From contig NZ_LMAF01000002.1 in assembly GCF_001542875.1 (NCBI RefSeq), positions 829,501-893,500 on the forward strand: a DNA stretch of 64,000 nucleotides. Direction: 5' to 3'. The notes beneath the pieces are model-generated. The model saw only the letters and a program-made list of their open reading frames with translations. It was not told where the DNA came from and made no database searches. A program made the position numbers and the translations under genes. This document shows, in pieces, positions 35,206-43,852 of this stretch (position 1 is its first letter; every line of letters begins with the position of its first letter). The DNA is from Erythrobacter sp. YT30 (GTDB lineage Bacteria > Pseudomonadota > Alphaproteobacteria > Sphingomonadales > Sphingomonadaceae).

Positions 35206-36468
35206 TCATTCGCTGCTCGCGTCATCGCCGCTGTCACCGCCGCCAATCGGTTCGCCTTCGCGTCGCGGACGAACGGTTTCACCCGGATTGCGGAAGCCGC
35301 CAGAACGCAAGACGACAGCTTCGCCGCCTGCAAGCCCGTCGGTGATTGCCACTCCATCGGGAGTGACTGCGCCCGTTTTGATAGCCCGACGCTCGATCTT
35401 GTTCTCACCCGTCACGATGTAGACATAGGGGCCTTCCTCATCCGCGAGCACAGCGCTTTCAGGAAGAACCGTTGCCGTCATCGTGCCGCTCATGATTTGC
35501 GCGGTCGCAAAGCCACCGGGACGCAATTCAGGCGCGAAGGGAAGCGCAATGCGCGCAGTGCCCTGGCGAGTGGTGGTATCAACGACCGGGGAGAGCTGCC
35601 AAACCTGCCCATTGAAACTCTTTTCAGAGCCTGCAGGGATAACACTCGCATTCACCCCTTGCGACAGACCTGCAAGCTGGCTTTCGCTGACCTGAGCAAG
35701 CATTTCCATCTCGCCGCTGCGGGCAATGCGGAACAGCGCAGGGGCGCCTGGACCAACCGATTGGCCCGGTTCGACATTGCGTTCCAGCACATAACCAGCC
35801 GCCGGCGCAAAAATGCGCAGACGCGCGTTGCGGGCGCGCAACTCAGCCAGCTGCGCTTCAGCGACACGGACGCGCGCTTGTGCGGAATCGCGTGTTGCCG
35901 TCAGCCGATCAACGTCAGCTTTCGAAACGAAGCCGCGCTCCACCAATTGCAATGCGCGATCCAGGTTCGCTTGAGCGAGATTGGCGTCCGCTTTTGCAAC
36001 TTCGATTTGAGCTGCCTGTGCCTGCGCTTGTTGAGTTTGGACAGTGCGATCAATCACAGCCAAAGTTTGGCCAGCGCTCACCCATTCACCGGCATCAACG
36101 GGTACAGAGACGACGCGCCCGCCTTCTCCTTCGACACCGACAGGCATTTCGCGGCGTGCAGCAATAGTACCGGGGACTTCGATAATGCCTTGGACAGTGG
36201 TTTGCCCTGCGTTGACAACGGTGACGACGGGAGCCTGCGAATTGTCATCGGCGGCTGCTTCTGGCTCACCTGTCGCAAACACGAAATAGGCGATGATGGC
36301 CGCGCCAAGTGCGAGCACGGCGAACACACCGATCAGGAGCCCGCGCGACATTCCGGGCTTCTGCCCTTCTAGTTCGCCGCCGTCATGGCCCTTGGCCGTG
36401 TCGCCCGGAAGACCTTCGCCGGGGACGTAATCCACCCGCTCATCCGTAACTGTAGCCTCGTAATTCAT
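35206..36468 (-). CDS. RND efflux periplasmic adaptor (membrane fusion protein)
   Basis: Adaptor of 420 residues linking the RND permease to an outer-membrane channel. The N-terminal cytoplasmic stretch is followed by one membrane anchor (GLLIGVFAVLALGAAIIAYF, about residues 44-63). Then come lipoyl-like and alpha-hairpin regions (VQTQQAQAQAAQIEVAKAD) and a beta-barrel domain with GGFATAQIMSG. The acidic tail is DSGDDASSE. It is the first gene of the two-gene pump operon, with a good promoter at 36522-36550. Confidence 0.92.
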   Translation of the reverse strand: MNYEATVTDERVDYVPGEGLPGDTAKGHDGGELEGQKPGMSRGLLIGVFAVLALGAAIIAYFVFATGEPEAAADDNSQAPVVTVVNAGQTTVQGIIEVPGTIAARREMPVGVEGEGGRVVSVPVDAGEWVSAGQTLAVIDRTVQTQQAQAQAAQIEVAKADANLAQANLDRALQLVERGFVSKADVDRLTATRDSAQARVRVAEAQLAELRARNARLRIFAPAAGYVLERNVEPGQSVGPGAPALFRIARSGEMEMLAQVSESQLAGLSQGVNASVIPAGSEKSFNGQVWQLSPVVDTTTRQGTARIALPFAPELRPGGFATAQIMSGTMTATVLPESAVLADEEGPYVYIVTGENKIERRAIKTGAVTPDGVAITDGLAGGEAVVLRSGGFRNPGETVRPRREGEPIGGGDSGDDASSE

Positions 36469-36484
36469 GCCCTCGCCTCGTTTT

Positions 36485-36550
36485 GGACAGCCAAAACAGC
36501 CTGTCTAGTCTGCATCAAAGTGTATTAGATGCATAACTCACCCTGCGCAA
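36485..36550 (-). promoter_or_regulatory. Promoter and possible operator of the RND pump operon
   Basis: On the minus strand TTGCGC (36545-36550) is followed after 17 bases by TAATAC (36522-36527), a good sigma-70-type promoter. An inverted repeat TGCATC/GATGCA (36511-36533) brackets the -10 box. Just downstream, GACAG and CTGTC (36486-36505) form a second short inverted repeat containing GGCTGT repeats. These are possible repressor sites, although no TetR- or MarR-type gene is nearby. Confidence 0.5.
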
Positions 36551-36648
36551 CATCTTTACGCTCACAAGGCTTTTACCGCAATGCGCGGTTCGACTGATGA
36601 CATGGAGAATAGACGAGCGGCATCAGGGCAAAGTTCCTCAGAACACAC

Positions 36649-36682
36649 AAAAAAGGGCGCGGCGGTCATTCCCGCCGCGCCC
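36649..36682 (-). terminator. Rho-independent terminator after the GlsB/YmgE gene
   Basis: GGGCGCGGCGG (36655-36665) pairs perfectly with CCGCCGCGCCC (36672-36682) around a six-base loop. Read on the minus strand, the stem is followed by six T, fitting the end of the leftward stress-protein gene. Confidence 0.88.
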
Positions 36683-36707
36683 TCAATGGGTGATTGATCT
36701 GATGTAT

Positions 36708-36974
36708 CTACCGAACGCGGCCGCGCTGAATGAGGTTCATGACCCCCAGAAGGACAACAGCGCCAAGCACCGCAACACCCAATCCGACAAGCGAAAATTC
36801 CTGCACGCTGCCGCTGATACCTAGCAGTGGGCCCGCAATCAGATTGCCGATGACTGAGCCAATGCAGCCAACCACAATGTTCCAGAAAATGCCCATGGAG
36901 GCATCCCTGTTCATGACAAGACTGGCAAGCCAACCTGCCACGCCGCCGACGATTAATGCGATAATCCAACCCAT
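36708..36974 (-). CDS. GlsB/YeaQ/YmgE family stress-response membrane protein
   Basis: Small hydrophobic inner-membrane protein of 88 residues with three membrane segments rich in glycine (IIALIVGGVAGWLASLVM, NIVVGCIGSVIGNLIAG, VGLGVAVLGAVVLLGVM). The family (transglycosylase-associated protein) is induced by stress in many bacteria, and its mechanism is unknown. AGGAGG precedes the ATG. An EcfG-like promoter lies about 55 bp upstream and a strong terminator follows, so it is a single-gene transcript. Confidence 0.92.
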   Translation of the reverse strand: MGWIIALIVGGVAGWLASLVMNRDASMGIFWNIVVGCIGSVIGNLIAGPLLGISGSVQEFSLVGLGVAVLGAVVLLGVMNLIQRGRVR

Positions 36975-37027
36975 AGTGTCCTCCTGCTTATCGATCTTGG
37001 CTTTTAGACGAAACCAATGACCGAACC

Positions 37028-37052
37028 AACCTTGAGCAGGCAGGAACGTTCC
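37028..37052 (-). promoter_or_regulatory. EcfG-like general stress promoter
   Basis: On the minus strand GGAAC (37048-37052) is followed after 16 bases by GGTT (37028-37031). The alphaproteobacterial general stress sigma factor EcfG recognises GGAAC-N16/17-(C/G)GTT. The predicted start lies about 45 bases before the GlsB/YmgE ATG, and the gene type fits a stress regulon. Confidence 0.5.
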
Positions 37053-37093
37053 AAAATGAGGATTTAGTAGGTTTTGGAGCGGGAAGCGCTCGC

Positions 37094-37393
37094 TTAGTAT
37101 TTCAGCTGACGCTCGTAGAGGTCTCGGTAGTGTTGGATGCGAGTTACGCGGAGGCCTTGCATGCCCGAACGATCAACCGCACGCTGCCAGGATGCAAACT
37201 CTTCCAGTGTGAGGTTATAGCGTTCAAGCACCTCATCAATGGTCAACAGCCCACCGTTTACCGCAGCGACCACTTCGGCCTTGCGGCGCACGACCCAGCG
37301 CTTCGTCTTTGGCGAAGGCAGATCATCAAGCGTCAACGGCTCACCGAGCGGGCCGATCACTTGTGCGGGGCGTATGTCCTGGTTTTCAATCAT
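37094..37393 (-). CDS. sciP: CtrA inhibitor SciP (DUF1153 family)
   Basis: Small helix-turn-helix protein of 99 residues. In Caulobacter, SciP binds the cell-cycle regulator CtrA and blocks transcription of its targets in early G1. The family pattern is seen in IGPLGEPLTLDDLPSPKTKR, then WVVRRKAEVVAAVNGGLL, and the second helix region ERYNLTLEEFASWQRA. Its ATG shares one base with the stop of the upstream unknown gene, so the two are coupled. The role in this organism is inferred from the family. Confidence 0.9.
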   Translation of the reverse strand: MIENQDIRPAQVIGPLGEPLTLDDLPSPKTKRWVVRRKAEVVAAVNGGLLTIDEVLERYNLTLEEFASWQRAVDRSGMQGLRVTRIQHYRDLYERQLKY

Positions 37394-37812
37394 TAATTGT
37401 CTCTCGCGTCGCCTGATGCCGCATTGTCCTGAACTTCTGAGACAATAGGCGACGATGCTTTTCGAGGCTCTAAAACATCTAGGTTAACAGGCCGTTCGCA
37501 ATCATTATCTTCAATCAGCGGTTCGTCGCGAAAATAGCGCGCTGCAGCGTCTCCGAAGCTCGCAGCTGCCGATCCTATCGGGTTTTGCTTGTCGCGACTT
37601 AGCAGCAGGCGCAGCTCTCGCGCCGCTTTCAAACGGGTGGTAAGTTCGTTCCAATCGAGCGCGCGAAGCGCATCACCGCCCTTGCGCATCGCCGCTTCTG
37701 AATCGCCACGCGCCGCGCCAATAAGGACGCCGTCGGCTGCATCACGCACCGAGCCGCGACCCTTTGAATCGCGAATCACCGGCCGCACAATCGAAGAGGC
37801 TTTTTCGAACAT
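37393..37812 (-). CDS. Conserved-looking protein of unknown function upstream of sciP
   Basis: Soluble, charged protein of 139 residues with no signal peptide or membrane segment. The centre is helical (MRKGGDALRALDWNELTTRL, then KAARELRLLLSRDKQ), and the C-terminal 45 residues are acidic and probably disordered. I do not recognise a domain. It overlaps the sciP start by one base (TAATG), so it is likely made together with SciP. A 19-base palindrome lies 34 bp upstream of its start. Confidence 0.65.
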   Translation of the reverse strand: MFEKASSIVRPVIRDSKGRGSVRDAADGVLIGAARGDSEAAMRKGGDALRALDWNELTTRLKAARELRLLLSRDKQNPIGSAAASFGDAAARYFRDEPLIEDNDCERPVNLDVLEPRKASSPIVSEVQDNAASGDARDN

Positions 37813-37845
37813 TCGCTCTCCGATAGAGAGAGGATGTCAAAATGT

Positions 37846-37864
37846 GGTAAAGCCCGGCTTTACC
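37846..37864. promoter_or_regulatory. 19-bp palindrome between divergent sciP operon and mnmA
   Basis: GGTAAAGCCCGGCTTTACC is a perfect inverted repeat with nine-base arms around a central C. It lies 34 bp before the start of the leftward sciP operon and about 130 bp before mnmA. It may be an operator or an RNA hairpin. It does not match the CtrA motif TTAA-N7-TTAA. Confidence 0.45.
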
Positions 37865-37994
37865 GAGTTTTAGGATTAGAGCGGCGCGAAAGCGGCCTGT
37901 TCTGTGGGTATTCTATCGAGTTTGGCTCGGTCCAAACACCTCTGGCACTCGGGCAGCACGCGCACTATATCGCGCGCACTCTCGGTCTTTTAAC

Positions 37995-39179
37995 ATGTCA
38001 CTTGATACCTCTCTCGACACGCCATCCGCATTTGGCCTCGACAGCGCAGCGCTGTTCGATCTTCCGCGCGCGCCTTCGGAATGTCGCATCGTGGTGGCGA
38101 TGAGCGGCGGTGTGGATTCCTCCGTGGTCGCCGCTTTGGCGCATGATACGGGCGCTGAAGTCATCGGGATCACACTGCAGCTTTACGATTATGGCGCGGC
38201 GACCGGGCGTAAGGGCGCTTGCTGCGCCGGCGATGACATTGCCGATGCACGCGCCGTTGCCGACAGGCTGGGCATTGCGCATTACGTGTTCGACCATGAA
38301 AGCGCGTTTCGCGATAGCGTGGTTGATCAGTTTGCAGATGAATACCTTGCTGGGCGCACCCCTGTCCCCTGCATTCGCTGCAATATGGGGCCCAAGTTTA
38401 CCGATCTCTTCCGCATGGCGCGTGAGCTGGGCGCAGATTGTCTGGCGACCGGACATTATGTGCAGCGGGTTAAGGGCCCGCAGCAAAGCAATTCGGGGCC
38501 AGAGCTTTACCGCGCTGTCGATCCAGCGCGCGATCAGTCCTACTTTCTCTATGCAACAACGCAGGATCAGCTCGATTACATCCGCTTTCCTTTAGGCGGG
38601 CTGGAAAAGAGCGTGGTGCGCGAACTCGCTGAAAAAGCGGGCCTCAGAAATGCAGCGAAACCTGACAGTCAGGACATCTGCTTTGTCCCCGATGGCAATT
38701 ACGCAAAGATCGTCACCGATCTTCGCCCCGAAGGCGGCGTGCCTGGCGATATAGTGCATGCAGCCACTGGCGATGTGCTCGGGCAGCACAAGGGCATTGT
38801 CCACTACACGGTCGGCCAGCGCAAAGGATTGGAGATAGGCGGTCAGCCAGAGCCGCTTTATGTGATCGCGCTCGATGCCGAAAATCGTGAAGTTCGCGTG
38901 GGGCCAAAGCGCATGCTGGGCGTCGAAAGCGCCGAGTTGATTGAGACCAATCGCATCGGCCCGTTACCCGTTGGCGAAGAACTCACCGCCAAGGTACGCA
39001 GCCTTGCGAAGCCTGTTCCGATTTCGCTTGATGGTCCGCTCGGCGATGGCGCGGCCACCACGATCCGCTTTGCCAATCCTGAATTCGGTGTAGCGCCCGG
39101 GCAGGCAGCGGTCATCTATGCTGGTGAGCGCGTTGTGGGCGGCGGCTGGATCGATGCAACCACCTCGGTTGCGGCCTAG
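37995..39179 (+). CDS. mnmA: tRNA-specific 2-thiouridylase
   Basis: ATP-dependent enzyme of 394 residues that makes 2-thiouridine at the wobble position of tRNA-Lys, -Glu and -Gln. The PP-loop [13 protein letters not shown] is at about residues 36-48. The catalytic cysteines are in [11 protein letters not shown] and DICFVP. The N-terminus carries about 30 extra residues before the PP-loop domain, common in alphaproteobacteria. The stop overlaps the end of the convergent small gene by four bases. Confidence 0.95.
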   Translation: MSLDTSLDTPSAFGLDSAALFDLPRAPSECRIVVAMSGGVDSSVVAALAHDTGAEVIGITLQLYDYGAATGRKGACCAGDDIADARAVADRLGIAHYVFDHESAFRDSVVDQFADEYLAGRTPVPCIRCNMGPKFTDLFRMARELGADCLATGHYVQRVKGPQQSNSGPELYRAVDPARDQSYFLYATTQDQLDYIRFPLGGLEKSVVRELAEKAGLRNAAKPDSQDICFVPDGNYAKIVTDLRPEGGVPGDIVHAATGDVLGQHKGIVHYTVGQRKGLEIGGQPEPLYVIALDAENREVRVGPKRMLGVESAELIETNRIGPLPVGEELTAKVRSLAKPVPISLDGPLGDGAATTIRFANPEFGVAPGQAAVIYAGERVVGGGWIDATTSVAA

Positions 39180-39517
39180 CGCTCCCACTTCTCAAGCACG
39201 CAGCCGAAGCCTTCGCGGTACGTGGCTGTGTTAGCCGTGACGAGCGGAAAGCGCGCGGTGACACTTTTCGCATCAACATCGTCAACCAATGTGACCAGCT
39301 CCATCCCGCCAAGTTTGTCCTTCTCGCAATCATCGAGCGAGCGGCCCGAAACAAACCGGCACGAACACGCGACACGCGCCGCATAGCTGGTGCCAACTTC
39401 GGCATAACCGCCAATGGGCTCGCGAAAAGTATAGAATACGGCCGCCAAAGCGCAGAACACGATTACGATCAGCCAGACCGCAACTTTCATGCTTCCCGAT
39501 TTTTGCGCCTTTGCCAT
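39176..39517 (-). CDS. Membrane-anchored small protein of unknown function
   Basis: Protein of 113 residues from the chosen start, with one N-terminal membrane segment ([20 protein letters not shown]) and a periplasmic part containing three or four cysteines ([18 protein letters not shown] and GFGCVLEKW), so disulfides are likely. The pattern resembles an uncharacterised protein common beside serine hydrolases in sphingomonads, from memory. ATG at 39490 is an alternative start. It is divergent from the serine hydrolase gene, with only about 35 bp between starts. Confidence 0.65.
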   Translation of the reverse strand: MAKAQKSGSMKVAVWLIVIVFCALAAVFYTFREPIGGYAEVGTSYAARVACSCRFVSGRSLDDCEKDKLGGMELVTLVDDVDAKSVTARFPLVTANTATYREGFGCVLEKWER

Positions 39518-39552
39518 TGCCAACCCGTTTCGTGTGCGAGAAAGACCGCGTG

Positions 39553-40707
39553 ATGACGGATCGCAATCAATCTCACAAGACCGCAAAATCGCGCGGCACA
39601 TATTGCCTGGCTCTATCGGCGCTTGTTCTCGCCTCTTGCGAGGCTCCGGACACTGGCCCGCCACCGCTTACCGAACAAGCTTTGGCTGCGGTTACTGAGG
39701 ATGCGGGCGCGCCAAAGGATCAGCTCGCTCGTCAAGTGGATGAGCTGTTCACAACAGAAGGCCTCGGAGAAACACGCGCTGTTCTCGTGATGGCAGATGG
39801 CGAGATTGCTGCTGAGCGATATGCGGATGGCTACGATGCTGACACCCGCTTTATCAGCTGGTCGATGGCGAAAACGATTACTGCCGTGTTGATCGGGATG
39901 CTGGTCGCGGATGGCAAGCTAAGCGTTAAGGAGCCCGCGCCCGTCCCCTTATGGCAGCGACCGGGCGATCCGCGCAGCGAGATCACTTTGGAACATCTCC
40001 TGCAAATGCGCTCAGGTCTGCGCCATACCGAGGCGGGCGATCCGCCGTTTGATTCCTCCGAAGTGCGTATGCTGTTCCTTGATGGGCGCGATGATATGGC
40101 GCGCTGGGCGAAAGAGCAGCCGTTGGAAGCAGAGCCGGGCGAAAAGTTCGAGTACTCATCCAACACCACCGTAATTCTGGCTGATATCGCCGCGCGGGCT
40201 TTGACGAAAAGCGATGATCCGGAAGTACGCCGCGCAGCCATCGCGGAATTCTTGGAAGAACGCCTCTTTGGCCCCTTGGATATGACATCAGTTGTGCCCG
40301 AATTTGATGCGTCGGGCACTTTGATCGGTGGCAGTTTAATGCATGCCACCGCACGCGATTATGCGAAGTTCGGCGAATTCATGCGGGCAGGTGGGAAAGC
40401 CCCCGGCGGTGAGCAATTGGTTCCAACGGGATGGATCGAAGCGATGACCTCGCCCAGTCCGGCTTCGGAGCATTATGGCTATCAGACATGGATGAACCGG
40501 CCTGAGCCAAGATTGGAATACCCGCATCCACTCTTTCCGGACCGCGCACCCAATAGCTTGTTTGCGCTGATAGGACATATGGGGCAGTACGTTCTGGTTT
40601 CGCCAGAACAGAATGTAACTCTGGTTCGGCTTGGCCATTCCACGAGCGAAGAACGCCCGCTCATGTTGCAAGAAGCAGCCGATGTGTTGGCGCTTTATCC
40701 GGAATAG
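39553..40707 (+). CDS. Serine hydrolase lipoprotein (class C beta-lactamase family)
   Basis: Predicted lipoprotein of 384 residues with a signal peptide ending VLASCEAP (lipobox LASC). The S-x-x-K catalytic motif SMAK is seen in FISWSMAKTITAV, the Y-S-N motif as EYSSNT, and a late H-x-G-like segment as LIGHMGQYV. The family includes DD-peptidases, esterases and class C beta-lactamases; the plan is nearest to AmpC-like esterases and 6-aminohexanoate-dimer hydrolases. It may act on a periplasmic ester or amide. Resistance cannot be inferred. Confidence 0.88.
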   Translation: MTDRNQSHKTAKSRGTYCLALSALVLASCEAPDTGPPPLTEQALAAVTEDAGAPKDQLARQVDELFTTEGLGETRAVLVMADGEIAAERYADGYDADTRFISWSMAKTITAVLIGMLVADGKLSVKEPAPVPLWQRPGDPRSEITLEHLLQMRSGLRHTEAGDPPFDSSEVRMLFLDGRDDMARWAKEQPLEAEPGEKFEYSSNTTVILADIAARALTKSDDPEVRRAAIAEFLEERLFGPLDMTSVVPEFDASGTLIGGSLMHATARDYAKFGEFMRAGGKAPGGEQLVPTGWIEAMTSPSPASEHYGYQTWMNRPEPRLEYPHPLFPDRAPNSLFALIGHMGQYVLVSPEQNVTLVRLGHSTSEERPLMLQEAADVLALYPE

Positions 40708-40797
40708 GGATCTCGTGGGCCATCAGCCCGCCATTGACGGTTGGCCGGCACAAGGCCATGCGGCGCGAAAATCACTTCTTCATAGGAGCAGTATTCG

Positions 40798-41673
40798 GTG
40801 ACATCCCGACGCAAAGGCATCATTTTGGCAGGCGGTTCTGGTACCAGGCTTTACCCGTTGACGCGTGGCGTATCCAAGCAACTGATGCCCATCTTTGATA
40901 AGCCGATGATCTACTATCCGCTTAGCACACTCATTCTGGCAGGTATCCGGGACATTCTTGTCATCACCACGCCAGAGGATGCGGAACAGTTTCAACGCGT
41001 GCTGGGCGACGGCTCCCAGTTTGGAGTTTCATTGAGCTATGCTCAACAACCTCGACCTGAAGGACTGGCGCAAGCCTTTCACATTGGAGCCGACTTCGTT
41101 CGGGGGCACCCATCCGCACTCGTGCTGGGCGACAACATATTCTACGGACATGGTCTGCCCGAACTGCTCAAAAATGCCGATGCGAAAACGAGCGGTGCAA
41201 GTGTCTTCGCATATCGCGTCACCGATCCAGAAGCGTTCGGCGTAGTCGAATTTGACGAGACCGGAAAAGCGATCTCGATAGAGGAGAAGCCAGCGAAACC
41301 GAAATCGAATTATGCAGTCACTGGCCTTTATTTTTACGATGAGACAGTGGTCGACAGAGCGCGCGATCTGAAGCCTTCCAAGCGAAGTGAGCTAGAAATT
41401 ACCGACCTCAATCGGCTTTATCTGGAAGAGGGTTCAATGTCGGTTGAAATGATGGGGCGAGGATTTGCCTGGCTCGACACGGGAACGCACGCATCCCTTC
41501 TGGACGCGGCGACCTATGTTCGTATTACCGAAGAACGTCAGGGCTTGAAGATTGCTTGTCCTGAAGAAATCGCATGGCGTCAGGGATTCATCGATGACAA
41601 GGAGCTTGGACGCATTGCCGAGCCTTTGCGCAAATCAGGTTATGGCGAATATCTGCTGGGATTGATTGAATGA
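40798..41673 (+). CDS. rfbA: Glucose-1-phosphate thymidylyltransferase
   Basis: Enzyme of 291 residues joining dTTP and glucose-1-phosphate to dTDP-glucose, the first step of dTDP-L-rhamnose synthesis. The N-terminal [16 protein letters not shown] and [18 protein letters not shown] stretches are diagnostic of RmlA. The start is GTG with GGAG upstream. The stop overlaps rfbC by four bases. Confidence 0.96.
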   Translation: MTSRRKGIILAGGSGTRLYPLTRGVSKQLMPIFDKPMIYYPLSTLILAGIRDILVITTPEDAEQFQRVLGDGSQFGVSLSYAQQPRPEGLAQAFHIGADFVRGHPSALVLGDNIFYGHGLPELLKNADAKTSGASVFAYRVTDPEAFGVVEFDETGKAISIEEKPAKPKSNYAVTGLYFYDETVVDRARDLKPSKRSELEITDLNRLYLEEGSMSVEMMGRGFAWLDTGTHASLLDAATYVRITEERQGLKIACPEEIAWRQGFIDDKELGRIAEPLRKSGYGEYLLGLIE

Positions 41674-42215
41674 ACATCATCCGGACCAAGCTAGACGGCG
41701 TTGTTATCATTGAACCTCGTGTTTTCGGAGACGAGCGCGGATTTTTTATGGAAAGCTGGAATGCAGATGCTTTTGAAAAGGCCGGACTTACCTTCAAATT
41801 TGTGCAGGACAATCACAGTCGCTCACAGAAAGGAGTCTTGCGCGGACTGCATTTTCAGAACCCCGGTCCGCAAGGCAAGCTGGTGCGCGTGACACGCGGG
41901 GCTGTGTTTGATGTAGCAGTTGACGTGCGGGCATCATCAGAGACTTTCGGCCAATGGGTTGGCATCGAGTTGTCAGAGGCCAATCATCGCATGCTGTATG
42001 TGCCTGAGGGATTTGCTCATGGCTTCCTTACTTTGGAAAATGACACGGACTTTCTTTATAAGTGCACCGCGCCCTATGCGCCTGATGCTGAGCACTCAAT
42101 TGCATGGGATGATCCGGCAATCGGCATTGATTGGCCGCTTGGTGACATTGCGCCCGCTTTGTCTGTGAAAGACAGCAAAGGCACAAGCCTTGCCCAGGCT
42201 GAAGTATTCGCATGA
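41670..42215 (+). CDS. rfbC: dTDP-4-dehydrorhamnose 3,5-epimerase
   Basis: Cupin-type epimerase of 181 residues acting on dTDP-4-keto-6-deoxyglucose. The catalytic region [17 protein letters not shown] and the [13 protein letters not shown] stretch are typical of RmlC. It overlaps both rfbA and rfbD by four bases, which points to strict co-expression. Confidence 0.96.
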   Translation: MNIIRTKLDGVVIIEPRVFGDERGFFMESWNADAFEKAGLTFKFVQDNHSRSQKGVLRGLHFQNPGPQGKLVRVTRGAVFDVAVDVRASSETFGQWVGIELSEANHRMLYVPEGFAHGFLTLENDTDFLYKCTAPYAPDAEHSIAWDDPAIGIDWPLGDIAPALSVKDSKGTSLAQAEVFA

Positions 42216-43072
42216 GGGTTTTGATCACGGGGGCGACAGGCCAGTTGGGGGGCGCCTTGCTGGCAGCAGCCCCTGCTGGCTGCGATGTGACGGCGATAAG
42301 CAGCGTCGATGTAGATTTGGCGGACAGCGCCATGTTACGGGCGCGATTGGCAGTTGAAGCTCCCGCGCTGATAATCAATGCCGCAGCTTACACCGCCGTC
42401 GATAAAGCTGAAAACGATGAACAAGAAGCCTACGATGTAAATGCCAAAGCAGTGGGCATAATGGCTCACGCAATGGCTGAGACAGGCGGTAAACTCGTCC
42501 ATGTCTCCACTGACTTCGTATTCGATGGTGAAGCCAACACGCCCTATCTCCCCGATGCAAAGCGCGATCCGCTTTCCGCCTATGGACGCACCAAAGCGGC
42601 TGGCGAAAATCATTTGCGGCCGGAAGATCTGTTGATCCGGACATCATGGGTGTATGAAGCAGGCGGATCAAACTTTGTGCGAACAATGCTGCGGCTTATG
42701 CGTGAACGTGAAGAATTGGGCGTTGTCGCCGACCAGATCGGTGCCCCGACATGGGCGACGAGGCTCGCGCAGGTGATTTGGCAATTGGTCGATCGAAAGG
42801 CGGCAGGCATCCATCACTATTGCGATGATGGGCAAACAAGTTGGTATGAGTTTGCCGTGGCAATTGCTGAAGAAGCGCACGCGCTCGGGATGATACCGCG
42901 AATTCCAAAAATCAAACCTATTGCCACAACAGATTACTCAACGCCTGCGGCACGTCCTTCATTTTCGGTGCTGGATTGCAGCTCGACACACGCAATATTG
43001 GGCGAACCGCCCGTGCCCTGGCGTGATAACTTGAAGGCGATGCTCGCTAGTGAGGCCGCATCAATCCAATAG
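42212..43072 (+). CDS. rfbD: dTDP-4-dehydrorhamnose reductase
   Basis: SDR-type reductase of 286 residues completing dTDP-L-rhamnose. The N-terminal GATGQLGGAL motif, the INAAAYTAVDKAE segment and the YGRTKAAGE catalytic Y-x-x-x-K motif are seen. The dehydratase gene rfbB, needed for the second step, is absent from the window. The stop overlaps the end of the convergent PhzF-like gene by 12 bp. Confidence 0.95.
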   Translation: MRVLITGATGQLGGALLAAAPAGCDVTAISSVDVDLADSAMLRARLAVEAPALIINAAAYTAVDKAENDEQEAYDVNAKAVGIMAHAMAETGGKLVHVSTDFVFDGEANTPYLPDAKRDPLSAYGRTKAAGENHLRPEDLLIRTSWVYEAGGSNFVRTMLRLMREREELGVVADQIGAPTWATRLAQVIWQLVDRKAAGIHHYCDDGQTSWYEFAVAIAEEAHALGMIPRIPKIKPIATTDYSTPAARPSFSVLDCSSTHAILGEPPVPWRDNLKAMLASEAASIQ

Positions 43073-43852
43073 GTAAGCGCCTTCGACAACAGTCACACAG
43101 GGCCCATCAAGCCAAACTCTATCACCATCCATTCGGCAGCGAACATGGCCCCCGCGGCAGGAGGCTTGATAAGCGGTAAGGTTGTTTTTCCCCAATCGCT
43201 GAGCCCAGAATGGCGCGAGTGCAGCATGTGCCGATCCCGTTACGCAGTCTTCGTTGACACCGGCACCCGGCACAAACACGCGGCTGATAAAATCTGATGC
43301 GCGGCCTCTTGCTGTACAGATGAACTGATCATCGCCAATATTGGCCAAGGTGGAAAAATCGGGCGAAAGGGAGCGGATCGCCTGCTCATCTTCAAACAGA
43401 AAGATGTGATGCCTTATTGTCGAGCTATGCGTTGCTATGGGCGTGGAACCTAGCGCCGCGATGGCAACCGCTTGGGTCGATGGCCGGGTCGCGATGACCG
43501 GCAATCCAATCTCAACACCAACTTTCGCCTGCCGGACCACAAGGTAGCCCGATTGCCGAGTGCGGAATGTGACGCACTTGGCTTCAGACTGGGGTAACAG
43601 GACATGACCTGCAGCTAAAGTTGCATGGCCACACAAACTGATCTCGCCTGATGGGGCAAACCAGCGCAGTTCCCAGTCCGCGTCACCGGTGTGATCAGCA
43701 ACCGCAAAGGCTGTCGCCGCAAACATGTTTTCTGCCGCAATTGCCTGCAATTTGTCATCAGTAAGCCAGCTATCGAGCAGCATCACAGCTGCCTGATTTC
43801 CACCATGAGCCCGCGCGCTGAACGCATCGACATGCCAATAAGGGATACGCAT
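43061..43852 (-). CDS. PhzF-family isomerase-like protein
   Basis: Protein of 263 residues with the two-domain diaminopimelate-epimerase-like fold of PhzF. The N-terminal YWHVDAFSARAHGGNQAAV includes the conserved GN-x-A pattern, LCGHATLAAGHVL follows, and the C-terminal VTGSAHAALAPFW closes the family signature. Outside phenazine producers these proteins have unknown isomerase roles. The ATG overlaps the stop of the cation-efflux gene (a second ATG three bases earlier is possible), so it belongs to the pdxH-CDF-PhzF operon. Confidence 0.88.
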   Translation of the reverse strand: MRIPYWHVDAFSARAHGGNQAAVMLLDSWLTDDKLQAIAAENMFAATAFAVADHTGDADWELRWFAPSGEISLCGHATLAAGHVLLPQSEAKCVTFRTRQSGYLVVRQAKVGVEIGLPVIATRPSTQAVAIAALGSTPIATHSSTIRHHIFLFEDEQAIRSLSPDFSTLANIGDDQFICTARGRASDFISRVFVPGAGVNEDCVTGSAHAALAPFWAQRLGKNNLTAYQASCRGGHVRCRMDGDRVWLDGPCVTVVEGAYLLD

